Below, in pieces: positions 43,018-51,219 of a DNA stretch of 64,000 bases. Location of the stretch: positions 1,240,001 through 1,304,000 of the forward strand of contig NZ_CP096258.1 of the NCBI RefSeq assembly GCF_023205015.1, written 5' to 3'. How positions within the stretch are numbered: position 1 is the first letter of the stretch; each line of letters starts with the position of its first letter. The position numbers and the translations under genes are program-made. The notes below the pieces were generated by a model that saw only the letters and a list, made by a program, of their open reading frames with translations, was not told the DNA's origin and made no database searches. Origin of the DNA: Providencia rettgeri. GTDB lineage: Bacteria; Pseudomonadota; Gammaproteobacteria; Enterobacterales; Enterobacteriaceae.

Positions 43018-44672
43018 GTGATAAATTAATATCACCTAAAGTAGGGTGTGCAACGCAAACGTGTGACATACCGGAACCTTGTTATCTGGATTTACTTGTC
43101 AAAGACACCTCAAAGGATAAGGTGATTTTAGAGTAGCGAGGTGAAAATGTTATATCACCGGAAACAGTGATTGATGAGGGTGATGGGGTTCCATTAGAAA
43201 TCCTGCTCAATGATAAGAAACATAATAATGCCCAACATAATGCAATACTCACTTCAAAGAACTATGAACAAGCACTGAGTTTGGGGTCTTCTCAATCGGT
43301 TTCAGTTTCCTATAATGCAAGTCGTGATGCGGGTACTTTTAGCGCAAGTAATTTACTCAATACCTTTGTCAATATGCTGGCGCCTATTGACGCATTCAAA
43401 TCGCCAAGAAGGTACAATATTACAGCGGCTAATTGTCTTGGTACGAAACAAGATTGGTTCTTTGATGTTATTCCTTCGGTGAAGTTTGGGTTCTCTGTCA
43501 ATTTTAGTTACTCCTTTCAAACTCGAGAAGCGAATGATAAAGAGCGAAAAGATAAGCAAATTAGTAAATTAAAGTCAGAACGACTCAAGGGCGGGCCAGG
43601 GAAAAATACGTTACCGAAGAAGCTGAATAAGTACCATAAAGGCTGGACATTAGCGCCGATCCCATTTGTCAAAACGACCTCACTAGGTATTGATGTCGGC
43701 TTTTTTTATGAGCTAGCAGGGCATCCCTATAATTTAACGCCCATTAAGCAAATAAGCGAAACAAAAACGTTTCTTGATGACTTGTCAGGTATATTGAAAG
43801 TCAGTCAAATTATTAATGATATCGAAACAAAATTTTTATATCAGCAAAAAGGTAAATTGACCCCTTTCGCCGATAAATATCCTATTTTCTCTTTCGATTT
43901 CTCAGATATCGAGATTGGATTAACCTTCTTTATGGAGAATGTGACTCAGCGTGATTCAGCTCGATTAGTTTGTGCATTAGAAGGGAAGCCTTTTTGGGGA
44001 GGGTCATTTAAAATTGATGTTTTGCAAGTACTTGCGCTTTATGGTGGCAAAGCCTTGAGCAGCGGTATCAGTAAGTTACGTGAAGCTTTAGAAGAAAGGA
44101 AAAAAGGTAAAGATAAATTTAGTGCGGGTATTAATATTGATATTACTTTCTCTTTTGCTGTTCACTGTTTTGTGGGGATGGCGCAAACTCCTGACAAGCA
44201 ACAAGAGTTTGCATTTGATGGCAATAATAAGTTTGAGGTAGGCTTTAAAGCCGATGCGGGGGCTTATATCAAAGCTAATGTCCTTTTTTTAGAGGCGTGT
44301 TTTGAATTTCATCTACGATTCGAAACAAAAGGTGCGCTTGCTTTAGATGCCCATGACGATGGAATAGACTTAGTGCTTTGCCATGATGGTATTGTGCTGA
44401 AATTTCAATTTACGGCGGATGTTTCTCTTCGAACCAAAAAAGATGATAGTGCTTTTTATGAGGGTGCTCCACTCGACGCAGATTGGACTATCTACCAATT
44501 TGCAGACCCTTTAGCACTTACCGAGTCAGATATTCGTTTTAATTTAGCGGGGCAAGTTAGAAAAGTGCCTGAAAGACAACGACCGGAATTAGCCACACTT
44601 ACTTCAGCAGTCAATGCCGTACCGACATCTATAGCAGGCGCGGCTATAAAAAATACTTTTGAAAAAGGTTAA
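43014..44672 (+). pseudogene. Putative T6SS effector 2, interrupted by an amber codon
   Basis: The frame starts with ATG 43014 overlapping the adaptor stop and runs 552 codons to TAA 44670-44672, broken only by TAG at 43134-43136 (codon 41, in context KVILE-stop-RGENV). Without it the length would be close to effector 1 (542). The N-terminus has CATQTCDIPEPC (Cys12, 17, 23) like effector 1. The C-terminus shares HDGIVLKFQF and WTIYQFADPLALTESDIRF. Downstream of the TAG the frame is intact, so the lesion is recent or is read through. A GTG at 43167 is the first weak restart and lacks an SD. Confidence 0.7.
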
Positions 44673-45694
44673 TGATGAAACTAAGCAACTTACTGTGTAT
44701 GACGACAATCTTAATATTAGGAAATATGTCTATGAGTTATGCCGATGATAATGACTTTCTTATTCGTACTTCTGTCGATATGAAATACGCATTTTGTGAT
44801 GTTAAAACCAATGGGGTAAGTGGAACTAATAACCGCTCAGGTCTTGTAAGTGGCGGATTAGGTTTTGGTACGACAAGCACAAACTCGATGATAATGATGC
44901 GTAATGGTGAGAATACTATTACCATTGAGATGGCTTCGCCAAATTGGTTTTCAACTAAAGGTATATCCGCAGACAAACTCAATCAATTTAATCCAAATGC
45001 AAAATGTGAGATTACGGTTAATAAAATAACAGATAATGGCGATATTATCCCATTAACAACTCTACTGGTTAAAATTAATGAAAAAGGTGAGCCAGAAGCG
45101 TATCAAGGTGATGCTCTGGACAGACAAGTAGAGAAAAAATTGATTAAAGCTCCCAATATAGAAAAAGTGCATCAGAATAGAATACGCCAGAATATTCGAC
45201 CGAATAAATACCCACGCGATATGACTGTATTCCAATTTGATAAAAAGATAAGTATGGCGGGGTTACCTGAATGGGAATGGGTGAACTCTGACAGGTATCA
45301 AGATACCGTGGAGCAACGGAAACTATTACAAATAGCGTATTCAGAATTATGGGCGGCTTTTAATCAAAAAAACTTATCAAAAATAGAACAAATATTGACT
45401 CCCTCACTTAAAGTTTGGGCGGAAACAACTGGAGGTACAATCCATGAACAATTTGAATCGCATGAATTAGCAGAAGCATTTAATCAAAAGGATTTCGCAA
45501 TGATCCCGCTTAATTGGGATAATTTTGAACCTTTAATTATGAATAATGGAAAAATGGTGAGGTTAGTTTATAAAGAAGATTTTGATTATTCCCCGTTATC
45601 ATACAGTTATATCGATAATGAAAATGATAAGGTAACTGGATTCTACGCACCTATATTTTCCTTAGTAAATGGAAAATTCATTCCAGTCATATAG
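44672..45694 (+). CDS. Putative periplasmic immunity protein 2
   Basis: A 340-residue protein with a signal peptide (SNLLCMTTILILGNMSMSYA). Its ATG overlaps the effector 2 stop by one base (TAATG). It is homologous to immunity 1: both have an exported N-terminus, LPEWEWVNSDRYQDTVEQ/LPNWAWTTATPMTEKD, PLNWDNFEP/PIDWEDYEL and a closing SLVNGKFIPVI/SIIDGKVTVVK. If effector 2 is dead, this gene may be kept to resist kin carrying the active form. Confidence 0.65.
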   Translation: MMKLSNLLCMTTILILGNMSMSYADDNDFLIRTSVDMKYAFCDVKTNGVSGTNNRSGLVSGGLGFGTTSTNSMIMMRNGENTITIEMASPNWFSTKGISADKLNQFNPNAKCEITVNKITDNGDIIPLTTLLVKINEKGEPEAYQGDALDRQVEKKLIKAPNIEKVHQNRIRQNIRPNKYPRDMTVFQFDKKISMAGLPEWEWVNSDRYQDTVEQRKLLQIAYSELWAAFNQKNLSKIEQILTPSLKVWAETTGGTIHEQFESHELAEAFNQKDFAMIPLNWDNFEPLIMNNGKMVRLVYKEDFDYSPLSYSYIDNENDKVTGFYAPIFSLVNGKFIPVI

Positions 45695-45708
45695 TCGGGT
45701 ACTATTAT

Positions 45709-45978
45709 ATGCCAAACATTATTCTTATTGGTGATTCTGATACAGGCCATGGAAAACATGGCCCTACTCAAGTAATTACAGGTTCATCAACAGTAAAAGT
45801 CGATGGTAAAGCGGTTGCTCGGCAAGGAGATGCGTTAGCGCCTCACGGTGGGCATTCAAGAACTATCGTTGGTGGTTCAAGTCGTGTATTTATTGATGGT
45901 AAACCTGCGGCCAGAACAGGTGATACAGTAAGTTGCGGTGGCGTATTAATGGGTAATTCAACGGTAAAAATTGGTTAG
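45709..45978 (+). CDS. PAAR protein, copy 2
   Basis: An 89-residue PAAR tip protein nearly identical to copy 1 at 36606 (substitutions K3N, M7I, Y17H and four more). It lies 14 bp after immunity 2, completing the order adaptor-effector-immunity-PAAR. Confidence 0.93.
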   Translation: MPNIILIGDSDTGHGKHGPTQVITGSSTVKVDGKAVARQGDALAPHGGHSRTIVGGSSRVFIDGKPAARTGDTVSCGGVLMGNSTVKIG

Positions 45979-46095
45979 AAAATACGATGTTATGACGGAT
46001 AATGATTGAGTTCGCTAGGATTGATGATAGTAAAGAAATTAGTGCTACACCAGATAGTCAATATTAACATTAAGTGGTTAATATAAGGATATTTA

Positions 46096-46692
46096 ATGCG
46101 CAAGTTAGCGATCGGTTTGGTATTAGTGATAGTTGTAATTTTTACTCTGTTAGTTAATTCCTACAATACAATCCAAAAAAATGATGAGTTAGTCTCTGCG
46201 GCAGCGTCAGAATTATTAAACCAATATCAGCGTCGATTTGATTTGATCCCTAATCTGGTCAATACAGTTAAGGGATATTCAAGTCATGAAAGCAATGTGT
46301 TACAAGAAATTGTAAAGGCGAGAGCGTCTGTCGGAAAAATTAATGCGGATAGTCGCGTGTTTGATGATCCTGAAATTTCTGCGAGCTATCAAAAAGCTCA
46401 AGATAATTTAGGGCAATCTCTATCACGTCTGTTAGTCATTTCAGAAAATTACCCTGAATTGAAAGCAAACTCACTCTATCAAGACCTGATGGTACAGTTG
46501 GAGGGGGCTGAAAATCGTATTTCAGTTGCAAGAGGGCGATATATCGAAGCAGTACGAAATTATAATACTCAAATCAGGCTGTTCCCTTATAACTTCATTG
46601 CGAAATTTATGGGGTACGATAAAAAAATTAATTTTAACGTTGAGAATGTGCATGAAATCAAAAAAACACCAATGGTGGATTTTAGCTCATGA
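46096..46692 (+). CDS. LemA family protein
   Basis: A 198-residue membrane-anchored LemA-family protein. One N-terminal helix (LAIGLVLVIVVIFTLLVNSY) is followed by the helical LemA domain with the family hallmarks RRFDLIPNLVNTVKGY near 50, LSRLLVISENYPELKAN near 115 and AVRNYNTQIRLFPYNFIAKF near 158. It overlaps the next gene by 4 bp (ATGA). LemA proteins commonly pair with TPM-domain proteins; the biochemical role is unknown. Confidence 0.9.
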   Translation: MRKLAIGLVLVIVVIFTLLVNSYNTIQKNDELVSAAASELLNQYQRRFDLIPNLVNTVKGYSSHESNVLQEIVKARASVGKINADSRVFDDPEISASYQKAQDNLGQSLSRLLVISENYPELKANSLYQDLMVQLEGAENRISVARGRYIEAVRNYNTQIRLFPYNFIAKFMGYDKKINFNVENVHEIKKTPMVDFSS

Positions 46693-47882
46693 TACGCAAT
46701 ATTTTATTTTTATTCTCTTTACTATTATTGAGTGTCATTGCGAGCGCATCAGTGAATAATATACCTCCATTGAAAATGGATCGGGTCATTGATCGTGCAA
46801 ATTTATTGACGGCGCAGCAATTTAAAACGCTAAACAATTTATTGATTAATTTTGAAAATAATCGAAATGATGGTTCACAATTTGTTGTTTATATCGTTCC
46901 GACTACTGGGAGTGAAAATATCGAAATTTTCGCAAATCGTGTTTTTAATCAATGGGGGATAGGTAAAAAGGGGCTTGATAATGGATTATTGCTTGTTGTG
47001 GCAATAAGTGACCGCAGTGTTCGCTTTGAAGTCGGGTACGGCTATGAGGAGACATTTACCGATGTTCTTGCTGGGCGAATTATTCGAAAAAATATGTTGC
47101 CGTATTTTAGAGCAGAAAACTATTATAAGGGTATTGAGCAAGGGATTATAAATGCCATTCATGTAGCTAATGATAGACCAATAAGCTCAACGAATTCTCT
47201 GATAGATCTTATTCCCCTTAAAATATTACAAACACATTTTATTTTAATTTATATGGTAATATTAGGGCTAATTTATTGTTTTCAGCTTGTATTTTCAACG
47301 AAAAAACTGAAAAGAAAAATTAATCACGTGATAGCACAGTCAGGTAAAAAAAAGAAAGATTCAGAAAAGCGGGGATATAAGTTAGGTGCAAATCAGCTAA
47401 AACGGTTAAAAAATTATCTGAATTACTCATTCTATTTTCCAACATCATTTTCGCTGTATTTCCCTGTAGTGTTTTGTTCAGTCGTTGTCATTTTTTATAC
47501 ACAAATAATTTTTAATGGTATTGTTAACCCTTTTATCTTGTTACTGATGGTGGTGTTATCATTATTCTTTAACCTTATTTCATTAACCGTGCTGTTTATT
47601 GGCATTAATATCTTATTTCCGATTTATCGACAGCAGAGAAAAGAATGGAAAGCGATTTGTGAGTTCAGTCGATTGGGTTCGCCTTTTTATCAACCTTCAT
47701 ATTCAGTAAACACATCCCATAAACACGCTTCTAATTTTACTTCCAGTCACGATTTCAGTTCATCGAGTACATCGAGCTCATCAAGTTCATCAAGCTCATC
47801 AAGTTCATCAAGTTCATCAAGTTCATCAAGCGGTGGGGGAGGCGGCTCTAGCGGGGGTGGCGGTGCTTCTGGCCATTGGTAA
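46689..47882 (+). CDS. TPM-domain (YgcG-like) membrane protein with Ser/Gly tail
   Basis: A 397-residue protein. It has a signal sequence (ILFLFSLLLLSVIASASV), a periplasmic TPM domain (DRANLLTAQQFKTLNNLL, GIGKKGLDNGLLLVVAISD, RFEVGYGYEE), three membrane helices between about 175 and 315, and a C-terminal tail of about 25 serines then Gly/Ser ending ASGHW. The tail matches the low-complexity ending usual in YgcG-type proteins. It forms an operon with lemA inside the T6SS array, where it is not expected. Confidence 0.88.
   Translation: MIRNILFLFSLLLLSVIASASVNNIPPLKMDRVIDRANLLTAQQFKTLNNLLINFENNRNDGSQFVVYIVPTTGSENIEIFANRVFNQWGIGKKGLDNGLLLVVAISDRSVRFEVGYGYEETFTDVLAGRIIRKNMLPYFRAENYYKGIEQGIINAIHVANDRPISSTNSLIDLIPLKILQTHFILIYMVILGLIYCFQLVFSTKKLKRKINHVIAQSGKKKKDSEKRGYKLGANQLKRLKNYLNYSFYFPTSFSLYFPVVFCSVVVIFYTQIIFNGIVNPFILLLMVVLSLFFNLISLTVLFIGINILFPIYRQQRKEWKAICEFSRLGSPFYQPSYSVNTSHKHASNFTSSHDFSSSSTSSSSSSSSSSSSSSSSSSSSGGGGGSSGGGGASGHW
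47757..47830 (+). repeat. 9-bp tandem repeat encoding poly-serine
   Basis: About eight copies of AG(T/C)TCATC(A/G) run in frame through the tail of the TPM-domain protein. Copy-number change would alter length by three serines without breaking the frame. Confidence 0.85.
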
Positions 47883-48146
47883 AGTATCTGGACTTGGCTT
47901 TTTAATAAGTTTTATATTGCTGTTAAGGAGGGGGAACTCATATTAAAACTAAATAAAGGATATGAACCTGCTGGAATCGATTGGAGTAGATACACATTTA
48001 GTTCATATGAAGATAATCGTACTTTCCGTTATGAAATTAATTTTAGTCGGCTATCACCAATAAAATTAGTTATTCCTGAAAGTCGAGCATTTCACTATAA
48101 TTTCTACCTGTCGATTATCGATGGAAAAGTCATCATAGTTCGATAA
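47883..48146 (+). pseudogene. Orphan C-terminal fragment of an immunity-like gene
   Basis: The frame directly after the TPM-domain gene reads into GYEPAGIDWSRYTFSSYED, NRTFRYEINFSRLSPIKLV and FYLSIIDGKVIIVR, ending TAA 48144-48146. It aligns with the last ~65 residues of immunity 1 (GYKAIPIDWEDYELNSYMN, SIIDGKVTVVK) and with the remnant at 36490. No start codon with SD is present. It is what is left of a displaced immunity gene. Confidence 0.75.
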
Positions 48147-48228
48147 TAAAGGGGGGATTAACGATTAGTTCCCAAACAAAGTTTATTTTGTTAAAAAACT
48201 AATAATAGGACAGAATTGACCTACTGTT

Positions 48229-48404
48229 ATGTTTTTATTGGGATGGCTTATCCTCATAATCGTTCTCGCTGTCAAGTTAGCGATAAATTTTGGGCGAATT
48301 GTCTAAATGGATTATTCAGACTTGTTTTAAATGTGGTATTTAAGATAGTAAAGTCAGTCTGGAGATATTATTTTTCACTCTGCTATCATTGGCAGCTAAT
48401 TTAA
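48229..48404 (+). pseudogene. Possible frameshifted small membrane protein
   Basis: ATG 48229 opens MFLLGWLILIIVLAVKL then AINFGRIV and stops at 48306. In the next frame the text continues coherently as LNGLFRLVLNVVFKIVKSV then WRYYFSL to 48404. A single indel near 48300 would give one hydrophobic protein of about 58 residues. The split may instead be chance in AT-rich DNA. Confidence 0.35.
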
Positions 48405-48422
48405 TAAGGAACATTAATTACT

Positions 48423-48905
48423 ATGTCTATGGTTCATAACCGATTCAGCTTGATTGCTACCATCATTGGCGCGTTTAGCATTCTTGTCATACTTGCTAGT
48501 CAAAGCTTTGAACGCGAATACGCTCAATCTAAACCTAAGATAGAGCAAATAGTTCATGAAAAGGTAAGCAGCATTAAAAAAGCAACAATTGATGCCATTA
48601 AAGGAAAAAAATATCAGGAGCCACCTGTAGACGAAGCCAAAGAACAGCGACAGATTTTGCTCGATAAAATTGAATTAGCAAAACAGCTCAGTATCACTCT
48701 TGGCGTATTTGGGATTATTTTTGCAGCCATTTCATTTATCCGTGGTGAGAATAAAAATTCAGGTCGGATAGCTTTGGCGCTCAATGGCAGTGTACTGGCT
48801 ATCTCACTTTTATTATACGCAGCGACAGGCTTAGCCGGTATTGTTGCGGTTTTACTTGTTATTTGGTTAATTGGTAACTTTTTTGATATTTTTAGCATTT
48901 GTTAA
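48423..48905 (+). CDS. Three-span membrane protein of the T6SS array, unknown function
   Basis: A 160-residue protein. A first membrane helix (RFSLIATIIGAFSILVILA) is followed by a charged segment (SKPKIEQIVHEKVSSIKK ... EAKEQRQILLDKIELAKQL) and then two or three more helices (ITLGVFGIIFAAISFI, SVLAISLLLYAATGLAGI). AAGGA lies upstream. A decayed copy of its first third sits at 40234-40373, showing it travels with these cassettes. An inner-membrane immunity or accessory role is possible but unproven. Confidence 0.7.
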   Translation: MSMVHNRFSLIATIIGAFSILVILASQSFEREYAQSKPKIEQIVHEKVSSIKKATIDAIKGKKYQEPPVDEAKEQRQILLDKIELAKQLSITLGVFGIIFAAISFIRGENKNSGRIALALNGSVLAISLLLYAATGLAGIVAVLLVIWLIGNFFDIFSIC

Positions 48906-49112
48906 CTAGGTTTTGAATGCTTGTTTATCCTGAGGCTACGGTTAATTTATATTCTATAAAAAGCACTTTTAAGGTTATTGTGGGGACACGGTAACGTTAC
49001 TCCTCTAAAAACTGAAGAAAAGTTATCCGTGTCTCTGAATTATGGGCCGACCATAGGCTCAAACAGGCATTTTTGAACTGATAGCGACATAAAAGGGGTT
49101 CTCTAAATCTAT

Positions 49113-50246
49113 TTAGTGTACTTGGCTACTCCATCTTAGTGATGCAAAAACCAATACCAAACCCGAAACAGTGAGTACTAAGCCTAAGTGTTGGCTCCAG
49201 CCAGCGACCATTAGACCGATGGCGAGTCCGATGTAGTAAAATAAACCTAAAATTGCGCCAGCGGTGCCTTTTCTGTCACCATAACGGTTTAATGCATGGG
49301 CAAGTATGTTCGGGATCGCAATTCCGTAACCAATAACGACTCCGATAACGGGTAAAACGAACCAAATTGAATCCATTAGCACAAAAACCAAACAGCCACT
49401 CACTAAGGAAATCGCGCTAGACAGTTTTACAAGCTGCTCAGATGTGTGTTTTTTAGCCAATAAATAGCGATTTGCTATCGAACCTAAACCAACCCCAAGC
49501 GCTAATAATATCCCGGTTAATCCAAACTGTTGTTGAGTGAGCATTAATTGTTCAAAACTGAATGGAGCCAGCTGATAATAGCTAAATAAATTAATGTTGA
49601 AAAATGCAATCAAGATCACATTTCTAGCAATTTCTTTATCAGCGATCATGCGTAAAAATGTCTCAGTAAATGAGACTTGGGTCACGTTTTCAGGCTTAGT
49701 CTCAGGTAAACGACAGGCTGACCAGAGAAAAAGCACCACAGCTAAAATAGCTAAGCCGATAAAAACAGTTCGATAACTGCCAAAGCTGACGAGTCCAGCA
49801 CCCGATAACATTCCCAAGGCGGGACTGATTGCCAAAGCAACACCCATGATAGAAAAAACTTTCGCTAATTCATGGCCTTGGTAGCTATCACGCATAGCGG
49901 TTTGTGTTCCGATTGAACCGACGGCAGCGCCAAATGCTGACAACATTCTCATTAATAATAATAAATAAAAATGTGTGACAAATAACGCACCAATAGACGC
50001 AATGCCGTAAATCAATAAACCCGCCAAAATAGTCGGGCGACGCCCTAAGGTGTCACACATACGTCCCCAAAACACCACGCCCAATGCAAAAGCAAAGAAA
50101 TAAAGCGACAGTGTTTGTGAAGCTTGTTCCGCATTTACTGAGAAAGCGCTGGCAATATCAGTGAGAGCGGGGCTGTATATGGTTTCCACAATTTGAGGAA
50201 ACATCATTAAGGCAACAGCAAGCCATAATGAAAGAGGATGTTTCAT
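49113..50246 (-). CDS. MFS transporter (Bcr/CflA-like drug efflux)
   Basis: A 377-residue major-facilitator transporter with about 12 helices and the loop motif FWGRMCDTLGRRPTIL near residue 65. The resemblance to Bcr/CflA-type drug:H+ antiporters comes from IYSPALTDIASAFSV and the general layout. ATG 50246 is preceded by AGGAAAAAGT; an upstream extension to 50294 lacks support. It diverges from an AraC-type regulator 130 bp away, which probably controls it. Confidence 0.85.
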   Translation of the reverse strand: MKHPLSLWLAVALMMFPQIVETIYSPALTDIASAFSVNAEQASQTLSLYFFAFALGVVFWGRMCDTLGRRPTILAGLLIYGIASIGALFVTHFYLLLLMRMLSAFGAAVGSIGTQTAMRDSYQGHELAKVFSIMGVALAISPALGMLSGAGLVSFGSYRTVFIGLAILAVVLFLWSACRLPETKPENVTQVSFTETFLRMIADKEIARNVILIAFFNINLFSYYQLAPFSFEQLMLTQQQFGLTGILLALGVGLGSIANRYLLAKKHTSEQLVKLSSAISLVSGCLVFVLMDSIWFVLPVIGVVIGYGIAIPNILAHALNRYGDRKGTAGAILGLFYYIGLAIGLMVAGWSQHLGLVLTVSGLVLVFASLRWSSQVH

Positions 50247-50376
50247 ACTTTTTCCTACCAATCTACTAAAAAGAAAGGGTCTAATCAGACACAACGATTC
50301 AATGGCAGGCAGTTTAGTGTTATTTTTATTGTCTTATTACAATAATAAAGACTATAAATATCAAAAAAGAGACATT

Positions 50377-51138
50377 ATGGCTTGGTTAAATCAAACAGAT
50401 GAGTTTCAAACGCATTGGTACAGCGCCCCAGTATTGGGCATTGCAGCAAAAATGGGGCAGCATGACTCTGGTTTTCATAAACATGAAATGGGACAACTTT
50501 TGTTTACACAACAAGGGTGTATACGAATTTCACTGGAAAATCGCCTCTCTTTGCTTCCTCCTGGTCGGGTGGCTTGGATCCCACCATTTGTCCTTCATCG
50601 GGCACAAATGCAGGCATCCGTGGGGTATCGTTCGGTTTATTTATCAGAAGAATATGCCAAAGAAATTGGAAACGATGTGGTTATTTTGAATATTTCCCCA
50701 TTGCTAAGGGAAGTGTTAGAACGTATTGCGATTGCGCCGTTTGAGAGTGATTGGCTGCGGGGGCGTTTGGCCAACTTATTACCGGTATTTATCGATGAAT
50801 TACAAAGTGCAGCTTTAGAGCCAACACTGTTGCCATTACCGCAAGATAGACGCTTTAAAGGGATTGATATCGAGCAATTACCACCGAATTTAAATCAGTT
50901 AGCGCAGACTATCGGTGCGAGTGAGAAAACAATCACGCGTATTTTCTTGAAAGAAACAGGCATGACATTTCAAACATGGCGACAACAATGGCGGTTTATT
51001 AAAGCGATTGAATTACTCGCACAAGAAAAACCTTATCACTATATTACTCAAGAACTTGGTCTGACAAGTGATAGCGCGTTTATTAGTTTTTTCCGAAAAA
51101 TGAGCGGGATGACACCAAGGGAATATCAACAGCAGTAA
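50377..51138 (+). CDS. AraC-family transcriptional regulator
   Basis: A 253-residue regulator with an N-terminal cupin-like sensing domain (GFHKHEMGQLLFTQQGCIRI, LPPGRVAWIPPFVLHRAQ) and a C-terminal AraC DNA-binding domain. The latter has LNQLAQTIGASEKTITRIF and ITQELGLTSDSAFISFFRKM, ending GMTPREYQQQ. ATG 50377 follows AAAAGAGACATT; upstream codons lack similarity. It is divergent from the MFS pump, an arrangement like E. coli NimR-NimT. Confidence 0.9.
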   Translation: MAWLNQTDEFQTHWYSAPVLGIAAKMGQHDSGFHKHEMGQLLFTQQGCIRISLENRLSLLPPGRVAWIPPFVLHRAQMQASVGYRSVYLSEEYAKEIGNDVVILNISPLLREVLERIAIAPFESDWLRGRLANLLPVFIDELQSAALEPTLLPLPQDRRFKGIDIEQLPPNLNQLAQTIGASEKTITRIFLKETGMTFQTWRQQWRFIKAIELLAQEKPYHYITQELGLTSDSAFISFFRKMSGMTPREYQQQ

Positions 51139-51163
51139 GCTGAATGATCCTCGTAAAAAAGAA

Positions 51164-51187
51164 AAAGCCCCGAAAATTCGAGGCTTT
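51164..51187 (-). terminator. Terminator of gltA
   Basis: AAAGCC-C-CG and CG-A-GGCTTT form an imperfect stem around AAAATT. On the minus strand it is followed by TTTTTCTTTTTT, so it mainly ends gltA; it may also serve the convergent araC-type gene. Confidence 0.85.
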
Positions 51188-51219
51188 AGCATATGTAGGG
51201 GTTCAGATTTAATTAAATA

